Positions 29,676 to 49,722 of a stretch of 64,000 bases of DNA are shown here, in pieces (the first letter of the stretch is position 1; every line of letters starts with the position of its first letter). A model generated the notes under the pieces. That model did no database searches. It saw nothing but the letters and a program-made list of their open reading frames with translations, and was not told the origin of the DNA. The translations under genes were made by a program, and so were the position numbers. Origin of the DNA: Charina bottae (lineage: Eukaryota > Chordata > Lepidosauria > Squamata > Charinaidae); NCBI GenBank assembly GCA_023362775.1, contig JALMGJ010000026.1, positions 1,653,501-1,717,500 of the forward strand, given 5' to 3'.

Positions 29676-31934
29676 TTTTTGTTTTTTTTTTAATAAATTT
29701 TATTAAGTTTTACAATACATAATAAAATTTAAAGTAGAAAAAGAAATAGAAACAGAAATACAAAATAAGAAAAAGATAAAGAAAAAGTGAAGTCAAGAAA
29801 TAATAAGCAAAGAAAATATAGAAAATAGATGTCCTCCAATCTATCTTTGAACTTAAAGTACAACAATTGATTTTAAATGTTAGTACTTCATACAGTATAC
29901 AGGAACTTTTCTTTGTCATATGCCTTTTGATTTCTTTAATCCAATCTTCTAACCTTCATCTTACTGTCTCCCAATAATCCATCTTTGGCTTCCACTCCTT
30001 GAAGTAGTAGTTAAATGTTGAATGTTCATTACTACATATTTATATCTTCAATAAAGACCAATTAGTATAACAAATAAAAGCCTTATTTACTTCTAATAAA
30101 CTACAATATATTCTATTCATATTATGACTCATAACCTAACATGTTATGTAACTTAATACATAATTTAGCAATTCTTATAGTGTTCATACATATATATTTC
30201 TATAATTTAATTCTAAAATATATATATATCTCCATAAAAAAGGAATTCTTGAATCTCAATTATCCATCTGTAATTTCCATTCCTTGTAGTAGTGTCCATT
30301 TAAACTAAATGCATAATCTATCATATCACTTAACCTAATAGCTAATATATCAATTCTTATAATATTCATACAATACATATTGATATATATCATCCTGTAG
30401 TAACCATCATTCTAATTCCATCATATCATTATCTTCTCATAAATATATCTCTAAGGAAAACAATATTCTATAATATCAACTTGTGTTTGTATTTAGCATC
30501 TTACATTTAGAATATCACTTTTTATATATCCATACAGTTTCTCATAACAATTCAAATCCATATTTTTTCATTAACCTTTATATCCATACAGTTTCTCATA
30601 TCTTCTGTTTAGGTTATGCCAAAATCACAATACACTGTGGGAGATTCGCAATATACAGCCTGCTCTTTTCTATATCTCATATAGAATATCAGAGCAACCT
30701 TCTCTCCCTTTCCACATATTTCACAACATCCATCCAACTGTGCACCCATATTTTCACTCTGTCTCCACTGCCACAACATATCTATACCAAGATTGTAGTG
30801 TAAAGCCTTCAGAATGTTCTTCTGAACTAATATACTCAAAATTTCCTCCTTCTCTTTCTCCTCCACTTGAAAAACATTTTTCCTTTCTGTCTCCGTTTCT
30901 GTTCTCTGTTCTTTCTCTCTATTTTGCAGAGTTACGAACAGTAATTCCAACGACCTTTGAATATTTGAAAAAACCTCAGTAATCTCTCTTCTGAGCTCCT
31001 CAGGTACAAGTTGGAAAGCCATCTTTCCTGTGTCCTTCAAATTAAAACAACAACCCTTCTAGTCAAAACAATAATCATGTAATCTGTCCATGGAATACTA
31101 CCAGCAGAATCTATTAAGCAGAATGTCGTTGTTGTTGTGTTTTTTTTAAAGTCAAAAGAAAAAAGAAAGTTCCAATAATCCAAAATACAGGAGAGAATAA
31201 TATTTTAAACAGTTTATAGAAGGAGAAATAAAAAATATATTCCAAATGAAGCAAAATCCAACCAGGGAGGATGTAGAAAAAGACGACAAGGAAAAAAACA
31301 CGTTACCCTGTGTTTTTATTCTTCAAACTGCGAGCTTTCGTTCTTCAAGCTGCAAGCTGCTTAATCCAAACAAAGAGTTTCTCAAAAAATGAATAGTCAT
31401 TTAGTTTATCAAGCGAAGAATTACAAACAGAGTCTCTTAAATCCCTCTAATACAAAAGAGAAGTAAAAAAAAAAAAATGCAGACGTTTCATTATGTTGCA
31501 AATATAGAGTCCATCAAACTTCCACCAGAATCAGTTATAGCAAAGAAAGCACAAAGTTAGCCAACATTTTCAACGAAGTCCAAAAAATAGATCTTAGATT
31601 TCAAAAATATTTTAATCTAAAAAAAACATTCCTAAAGTGATCTAAAAGCGGCTGGGCGCTCTTGTGTCTCTTCAAAGAGACTTGTTTCCCCTGCGAGAGC
31701 CTGATATATCTCGGCCATTGCCTTGCACTTACCCTGTTCCTTCCGCGGTGGAAAACTACAGAAAAAACAAGGGTAGGCAATCCCAATGGCCCCACGAGTA
31801 ATCTTCTGGTCTCCCCTTCTCCAGGGGAAAAAAAACTTCAGTGGACCACAACTTCTGCAATCCACGCAAGCAAGGGAAATTCAGTCAGTTCTGAGAAATC
31901 TGACTGGTCGAGCTGGCAGCCAAGCCTGGAGTGC
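29676..31934 (-). mobile_element. Retroposon copy B, apparently full length, with small ORF
   Basis: Minus-strand element of about 2.26 kb: a 5' region of about 890 bp, one 143-codon ORF (31040-30609), a 3' UTR of about 930 bp, AATAAAATTTATT-like end and A-tail (oligo-T at 29676-29692). It lies between the two kilobase direct repeats with no extra bases, so those repeats occupy the place of a target-site duplication. No endonuclease or reverse transcriptase is encoded. I do not recognise the family. Confidence 0.8.
30609..31040 (-). CDS. Small retroposon ORF, coiled-coil plus Cys motif, function unknown
   Basis: A 143-residue frame inside retroposon B. The first ATG gives MKDTGK; the second, MAFQLVPEELRR, lines up with the start in copy A and may be the real one. 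Residues of about 15-70 are Glu/Lys/Arg-rich with heptad spacing, suggesting a coiled coil. A conserved block follows (ILVQKNILKALHYNLGIDML), then a Cys-rich motif CCEICGKG and a C-terminus YCDFGIT shared with copy A. Conservation of the frame between two diverged copies suggests the ORF was once selected. No relation to the L1 ORF1 at 23.4-23.9 kb is visible. It is not clearly a host gene. Confidence 0.5.
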   Translation of the reverse strand: MKDTGKMAFQLVPEELRREITEVFSNIQRSLELLFVTLQNREKEQRTETETERKNVFQVEEKEKEEILSILVQKNILKALHYNLGIDMLWQWRQSENMGAQLDGCCEICGKGEKVALIFYMRYRKEQAVYCESPTVYCDFGIT

Positions 31935-32409
31935 AAATGATGCACCATTGGTATATGTCACCAGAGAAATTGTCTAGAATGTATAAAGGCACTTCAGATT
32001 TATGTTGGAAATGTGAACAACAAGAAGGGACATTTTACCATGTTTGGTGGACGTATAAAAAAGCTGGAATATTCTGGATTCAAATACATACACGATTCAG
32101 GGGATTTAAAAATTAATACACAATTGAGACCCAAGGATTTTATTTTGGGATTGGTGGACAAACAGTTGGAAAAAAAAGTTATGGAACTTTGTTTTTGTAC
32201 ATGATAATTGCAGAGAGATTATTGTATGCACAAAGATGGAAAGATTCAGCATTACCCACAATGGAGGAATGGTTGGTGAAGATGATGGAACTTGCTGAGA
32301 TGGCTAAATTGACTTCCTTGATTAGAGAAAAGACAATAGCGACATTTATTGCTGACTGGAAACCCCTGATAGACTTTTTGCGTGAAACAGAAAAAAATGA
32401 ACCTACAAT

Positions 32410-32444
<35 letters not shown>

Positions 32445-32953
32445 TATTTCAAATGTTGTCACCACCCATCTCACTCAAAGGATTTGATGATGAGACAGGA
32501 TAGATTATAGAAAGAAGAGAGTTCTGTTGTAACCACAGAGTAGGAGGTAAATTTTTAATTGTACTTACAGTATAACTGCTGTAAAGAAGATTGGAAGCTA
32601 CTTCTTTGTATCTTTTTTCTTTCTTTTCTATTTTTCTTTTCCCTTTTTTTCCTTTCTTCCACTTTTAGCTTTCTCTTTGATTTCTTTTTCTTTTCTTTTT
32701 CTTACTTTATATTAGTTTGCATTAGTTTTTGTCTTCCTTTTTTAAAAAAAATCTTTAATAAAATTATGGGAGCCTTGCCCAGATACAGTTGCTCAAATGG
32801 CCCCACAGCTTGGCCAGCACTCGTCTCCTGTATCTGGGGGACGTATCTGGGGCAAGGCTACCATAATAGTTGAAGCAGATGAACTGAGATAAAGGAAGTA
32901 AGACGTCGTATGGATTTACACTGCTGGTTGTTTTCTTTTGCACACTGACTTGT
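31935..32953 (+). repeat. Right 1,019-bp direct repeat flanking retroposon copy B
   Basis: Second copy of 28633-29675. It begins at AAATGATGCACC directly after the 5' end of retroposon B and ends at GCACACTGACTTGT, after which unique sequence (GACGATCC) follows. Confidence 0.93.
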
Positions 32954-33227
32954 GACGATCCTTCTTACTGTTGTTTTTAAAAGTCTGGCCAGAATTTGGA
33001 AACGATGGAGCTCCGTTTATGGAAGGTGGCAGGAAGGCGGATTAGGCTTCAGAGGCAAAGTTTGACTGAACAGCAGCAATAAAACAATAACAATAGCATA
33101 CTCTTCTGTGGTTGTAAACCAACAAATCCCACATTTGGTTATTCACAGATTCTTAAAGGCTTAAATTCTTAAAGTCTCTGCTATTCGTTCACGGATGGTC
33201 TCATCTCCCTCTAGAGGCAGATCCACC

Positions 33228-42127
<8,900 letters not shown>

Positions 42128-42248
42128 TCGAGGGCCAGAGGGGCTGAACCAGACGCCTCCACGCGCTGCTGTCGCCCGAGACGGAGGTCCCTTTCCAGGA
42201 GCAGAGAAATCTACTGAAATACACAGCACTACAACGCTGCACAACAAA

Positions 42249-42254
42249 AATAAA
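42249..42254 (+). terminator. ITLN polyadenylation signal
   Basis: AATAAA about 120 bp after the stop codon; an ATTAAA-like hexamer follows at about 42263. Confidence 0.7.
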
Positions 42255-42289
42255 AGCACCACATTAAAGTTTGGCCTCTGTTTTTTCAA

Positions 42290-43281
42290 TAGTTAAAGGG
42301 ACACAGTCTTTCCAAGGTGTTTCACCTCGAGATGATCCAGTGCCGACCCCAGTAATTATGAATAAGGGAAAAGGGAGATTTGTACTTTCAGGCTTGCAAG
42401 ATTCTGTTAACGTAGCCTTACAATAAAATAGAATTAGCTCAACTGGCCGTGTTTCCTGTCTGGTCTACCTGGGAAGGCTGACATCAATGTTTTAAGTCTC
42501 AAAATACAAATCTCCCGCTGTCCCTTTTACAGCCCGAGAAACTAGGGAGAGTCCCTTCTGAGTCTCTTTCTCCATCTCTTATGCAGCTGTGGGCTAAGCC
42601 CTCTCTTATCTGACTGTTCCCTAGGCAGCATCTCTTTGCCCCATCTCCCAAGGTGTTTCCCACATACCATTACATCTCCAGAGATTCTTTCAAGGTCTCT
42701 TCTGTCTGAGTCAAGAGGAAAGGATAGCTGCTGGTGGGTTTCTTATTAACCTCTGTCACCTCCTGAATATGGGCACCTGGGAGGCAACACACCTCCCATG
42801 ACATCATCATGGATTTGCATGTTAGCAGGGAATTGCCCAACACGACACACCTGTTCTTTCTCAAGATGGCTCCTGGGCCTTCCTTAATCCATGAGGGCCC
42901 AAGTGTCTCCTACAAGTTTCTACAGCATGACTTGTTTAGGTGACTGTCAATCATCCTCTGGAGGGAGACACTGGGATCAGTTTCTCAGCTTCACCGGCAT
43001 AATTTAAATGTAAAATGTATTTTATGTTTAAAATATAGTTGCACATCCATAATTTGATGCTGATGCTTTTTCTTTTAAAAATATTTTTCCATCTCTACTG
43101 GGGACAACGAGGAGGGGTAGAAATCCTTCTATATGGGCTATGATGAAATGGCAATTTTTTTGCTGGGAGATTGGACCCTTTGGTTTAAGGAGGGCAGCCA
43201 GAAAGGAAGAAGGAGGAATGTCCCCATTAAAAGAAACCATTTTAAATGTTATGCTATCTTTTTTAGACAAAGGAAGAGATA
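42290..43281. other. Intergenic between ITLN and the ORF-carrying hAT
   Basis: No gene or clear repeat. Several short ORFs have no recognisable content. Confidence 0.4.
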
Positions 43282-43289
43282 CTGTAGTT

Positions 43290-44560
43290 CAGAGCTTTCC
43301 AAACTGTGTGTCGCGACACAAAAGTGTGTCGCCACACACAGTCTGGTGTGCCGCCACACAACCCGGAAGTGCTGATCATCATCAGCGCTTCTGGGTTTTC
43401 CCGCGGCGACACACTGTAAGAGCCCCGTTACTTACCTGGCAACCGGCCGACATGCCGGACTCCGAACCGGAAGAAGAGCCAATCACAGGAGGCAGCAGGC
43501 TCAGCGTTAACTCGACTGGGGACCCGGAAACGCTGATTGGCCGAGGCTCTGAAAGAAATACGCCTCCGCCAATCAGCGCGCGCCAAAGGAGAGCGGAGAG
43601 GCGGGCAGAGCAACGTGAAGCTCGATTGGCCCCCGCTCTCCCAAGGCGCGAAAAAAGGAATAAAAAGCCGGCGAAACTTACCTCAGCTGCCGGAGACAAC
43701 CGATCCTCCTCACGACCTGGACCCGTGCCCTCGCCTGATCCTCCCGCCACGCACAACAACCGGACCGACCCTAGCCAAGAGCCTCGCGATGAGGGAAACC
43801 CCGTGAACCGCCTGATAGTCACTGAAGAGACCGAGCAAAGTGAAAGTTCCACAGACCTGTCACCGCCGAGCGCCGAGCCTTCTCCTGCCGCTGCGTCTTC
43901 ATCCAGTGAGCTTTCCGTTCCAGGGCATCTTCCGGAGCACTCCTTGTTTCCTGAGGAAAAGGCCACCACCGGGGTAAGCGCTGCTGCCTTGCCTGTTTCC
44001 GTCCTGGCTGCCCACGCCACAGATTCTCCTCAGGTTTCCAATCCTGAGGCAACTGAAGCCGGCCAGCAGTGGGTTGATTTCGTCAGGCCCCGGTCTACCC
44101 CTCTAGCCACCAGCCATAGTCCTCAACCTAACCCAGCTGGCGCCGGACATCAGTGGGCTGCTTTTGTTGGACCCCGGTTTACCTCAAGTCCTACCTGCCC
44201 AGCTAACGAGACGCCTGCGGTCACCTTGCCTGGTACCTCCAGATCAATCGTAGTTCCTGCAACCCCTCTGGTCCTTCCTGCCCGGCCAGTAGAATCCGCT
44301 GTACCCGTTGTTTTCCAGCCTGCAGAAGAAGAAGAGGACTGTGTAAACTGGGCTGCTTGTGTGTCTGTATAAATAAAGTTAATTTCCATAACGCTTCCGT
44401 GTCAGTCTTAGTCGGAACAGGACACACACCAACGGCGGCGCGCAAAAACTGAAAGCGGCAGCAGCGCTTCCAGGTTTTTGCGCGCTGCCGCAATGGCGGC
44501 ACTTCCGGGTTTTCCCGCGGCGGTTGGTGTGTCTCCGCAGGAAAACTTTGGAAAGCCCTG
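43290..44560. mobile_element. 1.27-kb hAT element (family 1 ends) enclosing an ORF
   Basis: CAGAGCTTTCC and GGAAAGCCCTG ends with an exact 8-bp duplication CTGTAGTT (43282-43289, 44561-44568). Subterminal parts match the 255-277-bp family members; about 950 bp of extra GC-rich DNA lies between. No hAT transposase motifs are present. Confidence 0.93.
43452..44372 (+). CDS. 306-codon ORF inside a hAT element, unknown function
   Basis: The frame starts at the only Met (MPDSEPEEEPITGG) and ends TAA at 44370-44372, with AATAAA directly after. Composition is rich in Pro, Ser, Thr, Ala and Glu, with a basic patch near residues 45-75 (ARQRRAERRAEQREAR) and an internal repeat: WVDFVRPRSTP and WAAFVGPRFTS. 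No domain is recognised and no transposase residues are seen. GC-rich DNA stays open by chance more easily, and antisense frames are also open, so protein status is uncertain. On the minus strand two strong splice-donor-like sites occur (CAGGTAAGTAA near 43432, GAGGTAAGTTT near 43683). It may be host DNA captured by the transposon. Confidence 0.4.
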   Translation: MPDSEPEEEPITGGSRLSVNSTGDPETLIGRGSERNTPPPISARQRRAERRAEQREARLAPALPRREKRNKKPAKLTSAAGDNRSSSRPGPVPSPDPPATHNNRTDPSQEPRDEGNPVNRLIVTEETEQSESSTDLSPPSAEPSPAAASSSSELSVPGHLPEHSLFPEEKATTGVSAAALPVSVLAAHATDSPQVSNPEATEAGQQWVDFVRPRSTPLATSHSPQPNPAGAGHQWAAFVGPRFTSSPTCPANETPAVTLPGTSRSIVVPATPLVLPARPVESAVPVVFQPAEEEEDCVNWAACVSV

Positions 44561-44929
44561 CTGTAGTTGTTCAGAAGCAACTGAGTAAATGAGAGAAATA
44601 ACCATCGCCCTGCCCCAGTGAAGCTTCTTCGCTACCAGAACAAGACAAGAGACAGTATAGGTAAATTATAAGGCTGGTAAGGAAAGCATTTCCAGGCCCA
44701 GCATTGTCCCAATTATGATAGATACTACCAGGAAGAGGCCCTTCGGATTTCGGTTGGACATCCGGAAGAATTTCCCAAAGGTAAGAGTTGTTCCTCAGTG
44801 TAAGAGGTGCCTCAGAAAGAGATGGACTTTCCTTTGCTGGAGGTGTTAAAACAGGCTGCATGACCATCTCATTGGGGATACTGAAATACAGTAGTGGATT
44901 CCTGCACTGGGCAAGGAGTTAAACTTGTC

Positions 44930-45042
44930 CAGTGTTTCTCAATCTCAGCAACTTTAAGAGGTGTGGACTTCAGCAAGCTGGCTGGGGAATTCTGGGAGTA
45001 GAAGTCCACACCTCTTAAAGTTGCTGAGATTGAGAAACACTG
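44930..45042. mobile_element. Foldback hAT-type MITE, nearly perfect palindrome
   Basis: CAGTGTTTCTCAATCTCAGC pairs with GCTGAGATTGAGAAACACTG across a short centre. Confidence 0.9.
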
Positions 45043-45511
45043 GACTAGATGATCTCCACAGTCCCTTTCGATCCTTCCATTCTGTGATTCTGCATTTATA
45101 GGTTGTCCCTGGCAGATTTGATATTTGAGTTGCATTGTCAACATGGCCAGTAATTCTAGTTGTTGGAATGGATAGTATTGGACATTAAATGTTTGCAAGA
45201 AAAGAAACATACCAATCACCATCTTTCTCATTTCCATACCACCATGACAGTGGCAGTCTCAAAAAAAAAATTGGGGGGGGGGCCCTCAGTGACTGAGTAA
45301 TAGAAAACATAAAGTTGCTTCATCTCTTTACAGAACAAAGACATTCAGCTGGGTCATATTCTAACTTGAAGCCAGACTGATTGATTAACTGGATTTTAGG
45401 ACCCTTGCAATCATTCGACGCTTAGTCCCACTGAAAACACACAGACTGCAGGGAACATATTATTCCAGTTATACTTGGCTCAAGCCTTTAGAACTTTTTT
45501 GAAATTGAAAT

Positions 45512-47352
45512 TTGAAATTGAAGAACGTAGAGAAAACCACTAGACCACTCAGGTATGACCTAAATCATATCCCTTATGAATATACAGTGGAGGTGAGGAA
45601 TAGATTTAAAGGATTAGATCTGGTAGACAGAGTGCCTGAAGAACTATGGATGGAGGTTCGTAACATTGTACAGGAGGCAGCAACTAAAACCATCCCAAAG
45701 AAAAAGAAATGCAAGAAAGCAAAGTGGCTGACTGATAAAGTCAGTCTATTTACAAATAGCTGAGGAAAGAAGGGAAGCAAAAGGCAAGGGAGAAAGGGAA
45801 AGATATAACCAACTGAATGCAGTAGCTTGAATCATGTCAACTGGATTTCTATTTTCTCAGTGGAAACGTTTTGCTCCTTATCCAAGGAGCTTCTTCAGTC
45901 TGAGCAAAGTTAGTAAGGGAATCCTAAATATGTTTCTAGGTAGACTAGAAACATATTTAGGATTCCCTTACCAGCTTTGCTCAGACTGAAGAAGCTCCTT
46001 GGATAAGGAGCAAAACGTTTCCACTGAGAAAATAGAAATCCAGTTGACATGATTCAAGCTACAGACAATTCCACCTGGATGACTGAGAACCTTCATAGAC
46101 AACTGAATGCAGATTTCCAGAGAATAGCAAGGAGAGATAAGAAGGATTTCTTAAATGAACAATGCAAAGAAATCGAGGAAAACAATAGAATGGGGAAGAC
46201 TAGAGATCTCTTCAAGAAAATCGGAGATATCAAGGGAACCTTTTGTGCAAAGATGGGCATGATAAAGGACAAAAAAGGCAGGGACCTAACAGAAGCAGAA
46301 GAGATTAAGAAGAGGTGGCAAGAATACACAGAAGAACTATACAAGAAAGATCTTAATATCCCTGATAAATATGATGGTGTGGTCACTGACCTTGAGCCGG
46401 ACATCCTAGAGAGTGAAGTCAAGTGGGCCTTAGGAAGCATTACTAACAACAAAGCTAGTGGAGAAGACAGTATCCCAGCTGAGCTATTTAAAATCCTAAA
46501 AGATGATGCTGTTAAAGTGCTAAAGTGTTAAATCCGGAGTTAAGATTGCCGGGAGAAATATCAACAACCTCAGATATGCAGACGATACCACCCCAATGGC
46601 AGAAAGTGAAGAGGCACTAAAGAGCCTCTTGATGAGGGTGAAAGAGGAGAGTGCAAAAGCTGGCTTGAAACTCAACATTAAAAAAACTCAGATCATGGCA
46701 TCTGGTCCCATCACTTCCTGGCAAGTAGAAGGGGAAGAAATGGAAGCAGTGACAGATTTTATTTTCTTGGGCTCCAAGATCACCGCAGACAGTGACTGCA
46801 GCCATGAAATTAAAAGACGGTTGCTCCTTGGGAGGAAAGCTATGGCAAACCTAGACAGCATATTAAAAAGCAGAGACATCACCTTGCCGACAAAGGTCCG
46901 TATAGTTAAAGCTATGCTTTTCCCAGTAGTAATGTATGGCTGTGAGAGCTGGACCATAAGGAAGGCTGAGCGCCAAAGAATTGATGCTTTTGAACTGTGG
47001 TGCTGGAGAAGACTCTTAAGAGTCCCGTGGACTGCAAGGAGGTCAAACCAGTCAATCCTAAAGGAAATCAACCCTGACTGCTCATTGGAAGGACAGATGC
47101 TGAAGTTGAAGCTCAAATACTTTGGCCACCTAATGCGAAGAGAGGACTCACTGGAAAAGACCCTGATGCTGGGAAAGGCTGAAAGCAAAAGGAGAAGGGG
47201 ACGGCAGAGGATGAGATGGTTAGATAGCATCACCGATGTAACGAACATGAATTTGAGTAAACTCCGGGTGACAGTGGAGGACAGGAAGGCCTGGCGTGCT
47301 ATGGTCCATGAGGTCACGAAGAGTCGGACACGACTAAACGACTGAACAACAA
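45512..47352 (+). mobile_element. BovB LINE, deleted RT core, with nested insertion
   Basis: Plus strand: linker (GLDLVDRVPEELWMEVRNIV, 45512-45763), interrupted by the palindromic element at 45823-46100, then FQRIARRDKKDFLNEQ to DDAVKV (46110-46525). The frame next meets NNLRYADDT, so the part with the FxDYxKAFD motif is deleted. 46596-47345 is a long open C-terminal part. The 3' end GACTGAACAACAACAACAA is canonical. Confidence 0.93.
45823..46100. mobile_element. Palindromic Penelope-like insertion with 12-bp target duplication
   Basis: Two inverted copies of a body (TAGCTTGAATCATG... and its reverse) plus a right-hand tail ending ACCTTCATAGAC. The target duplication AACTGAATGCAG is exact at 45811-45822 and 46101-46112, in BovB sequence. 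Both arms contain a hammerhead-like CTGAAGA/stem segment, but with AAAA where GAAA is needed. Confidence 0.85.
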
Positions 47353-47400
47353 CAACAAGCCTTTAGATCATAATCCAAAATCTAAATCATTCCTCTCTAC

Positions 47401-47521
47401 TAGTGTTTCTCAACCTTGGCCACTTTAAGAGGTGTGGACTTCAACTCCCAGAATGGCTGGCTGGGGAATTCTGGGAGTTGAAGTCCACACATCTTAAAGT
47501 GGCCAAGGTTGAGAAACATTG
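47401..47521. mobile_element. Foldback hAT-type MITE
   Basis: TAGTGTTTCTCAACCTTGGC to TTGAGAAACATTG with matching arms. It lies just after the BovB tail. Confidence 0.88.
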
Positions 47522-47599
47522 GGCTAAAGTCTCCATCCTTGCTTGCTACCATTTCAAAGCAACTGACAAAGATCCCTGTGGCAGCAGCTCTTTCTTAAA

Positions 47600-47661
47600 C
47601 TTTTTTCTGTGTGCGCGCCGCCGCTGATGTGTCGCCAACGGCGGCAGTTTGTAAAGCACTG
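47600..47661. mobile_element. Fragment of hAT family 1 end
   Basis: GTGTCGCCAACGGCGGCAGT followed by TTTGTAAAGCACTG, similar to the right ends of family 1. The left end is poorly preserved. Confidence 0.5.
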
Positions 47662-47669
47662 ACTTACGG

Positions 47670-48600
47670 TATGGCTTTGAAGAGGCCATAAATGCTTATA
47701 AATGCCACAAATTGGCACAGCTTTTTAAATCTTTTGTTGTTGTTGTTGTTGGTTTTGTTCCTTTTTTCTTTTTCTTTCATATGCACAAACTATAATAAGT
47801 CACAATACAGTGGGGAGCTTAATATTAAGCTTAAGCTAAAAACCTTTATTGTACAACAAATAATTTAATGTATTTTGCAGCTGTTCATTAAGGCCACATT
47901 TGGCTTTAGATCTAAAATTTAAACAACCGTATGCTTTTCAACATTAACATAGTTAATTAACATTGATATAAACTTCTATAATAACACAATAAAAAAATAA
48001 ATATGAAGACAGAAAAAAAAGAAAAAGGAAAAACATATTTTATCATTCCTGCCATCCATGGAATCTTGGCCCCTTTTCTGACTAACAATTTTTATTAAAA
48101 GATCTAAGCGTGCATTGATGAAGTGGGCTGCATCAGAAAGTCAGAAAAAATCTATTTGTGATACTTAGCAGGAAAAAAACGGTAGAAATTGCCTGCCCCG
48201 TGGATGTGGGTGGGTGGCTGGGCTTGAGATTCAGACCTAAATCTAGATATAGCTAAGATTATTTTTCTCTAGCGTTCAAGTTAGGGCACCATGGTGAATT
48301 ACTAACAGTCACCACCAGAAGACAGTATCCATCCATCAAATCATTCTTATATCCCACAGAAAAGATCAGTCCTTCAGATAGTAAAGACATTTGCTCAGCC
48401 TCATCATCTTTTGCATCCCTTGCTTCAGGATTTAGGGGGGAAACACTCATATTCCTAGGTGACTAATCAACATTGTGCGTTGTTCGTGGGCAGAGAGAGC
48501 GGATTCTGAGTCGGCGGGCATAGAGAGCGGATTTGCTCTGTCTTACTGCGGCACCGACCTCAGAGCAGAAGTTAAGGAGCTGTTGCCGCAGGGATCTTCG
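47670..48600. other. Intergenic, mostly AT-rich
   Basis: A (GTT)n run lies at 47735-47750. No gene was recognised. Confidence 0.4.
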
Positions 48601-48606
48601 TTGGTA

Positions 48607-48708
48607 GAGGGAGGGAGGGAGGGAGGGAGGGAGGGAGGGAAGGAAGGAAGGAAGGAAGGAAGGAAGGAAGGAAGGAAGGAAGGAAGGAAGGAAGGAAGGA
48701 AGGAAGGG
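48607..48708. repeat. (GGGA)n/(GGAA)n purine microsatellite
   Basis: About 8 GGGA units followed by about 16 GGAA units on the plus strand; pure purine over about 100 bp. Confidence 0.97.
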
Positions 48709-48834
48709 GTTACGTTCCCCTGCTTTTGTCAGATATGTTTTCGGGGGACATTCGGGACCCCAGTGGGGAGTGACCTGCACCTGGATTTCAGGGCTGTGTG
48801 GTCTGAAGCCTTGACCCAGTTTGTCGACAGGACG

Positions 48835-48948
48835 GAAGTCAACTGGGAGTTGCAGTCCACGCATCTTAAAGCATGCTGGCTGGGGAATTCTGGGAATTGA
48901 AGTCCGCCCATCTTAAAGTGGCCAAGGTTGAGAAACACCGCTTTAGCC
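48835..48948. mobile_element. Foldback hAT-type MITE, left end diverged
   Basis: GGAGTTGCAGTCCACGCATC / GAAGTCCGCCCATCTTAAAG arms and right end GGTTGAGAAACACCG. Confidence 0.8.
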
Positions 48949-48999
48949 CCTTCCTCCCTCTTAGCCCCCTCCTCTGACACAGGCCCCAAGGGTGTTTGT

Positions 49000-49710
49000 T
49001 AGCACAGGGGAAAGAGCAGGAATAACCATGCCCTCTAGCCGCTCTCTCGATCGAGCATCCAAGAGGAAAAGTGGGGAGATGTCAAGGGAGAAGCAGGTCA
49101 AGGAGCTAAACGGGCTTTCTAACAGTTGAAGAGTTTTGCCTTGACATCCTCATAGGTCTGCCTGATGCGAAACTGAAACTCGGTCCCCCCAGCCATGTGC
49201 AATTGGTTGAGCTGGAACAATTGCGTCAACAAGAGCTGTTAGTCCAGACGGAAGATGTATTATCAATTTGTCATGGGGTGAAAATGAAGCTCTCCTGCAG
49301 TGTCCGTTGGGTCGCCTTGAAACATTAACCCCATATGTGATTGGTTCGTTTGGTTCTGGCTTAGCGTGATCCATAGGCATTTCCAGGTATTGAGATTACA
49401 TCCCAAGGATGACACATGTGCAGGGATGTCATGATACAAACCCTGCCCTTTAAATACTTGCATCCCATTGTCAGTCTGGAAGTCAGAGGTTCTGAGTCAT
49501 GATGCAATTATGTGTGTTTTGTCACTTACCTTTGCCACCCCCATAGATGTCCACAGTGCAATCAGTCAACCTAGCTATTGTGTTTTGTAAATCATGGAGA
49601 TGGGCAACGTGTAAACCCAACTAATTATGTTTTTTCCAGTAAGCCACGGCTGGCAAAACCGTGGCTTGGTGTGATGTGTGAATGAAGGCACAAAATGTTT
49701 GGTTGGGGAT
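49000..49710. other. Intergenic, nothing recognised
   Basis: No supported gene or repeat. Confidence 0.35.
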
Positions 49711-49722
49711 ATTCACTTCTTA

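Noticed and set aside
28711..32204. Two identical 63-codon ORFs as a possible duplicated gene
   Set aside because: They are an out-of-frame reading of an L1 ORF2 C-terminus within the duplicated block.
43382..44020. Minus-strand 212-codon frame inside the ORF-carrying hAT
   Set aside because: Antisense of the 306-codon plus frame and no better supported. Kept only as a caution about the coding call.
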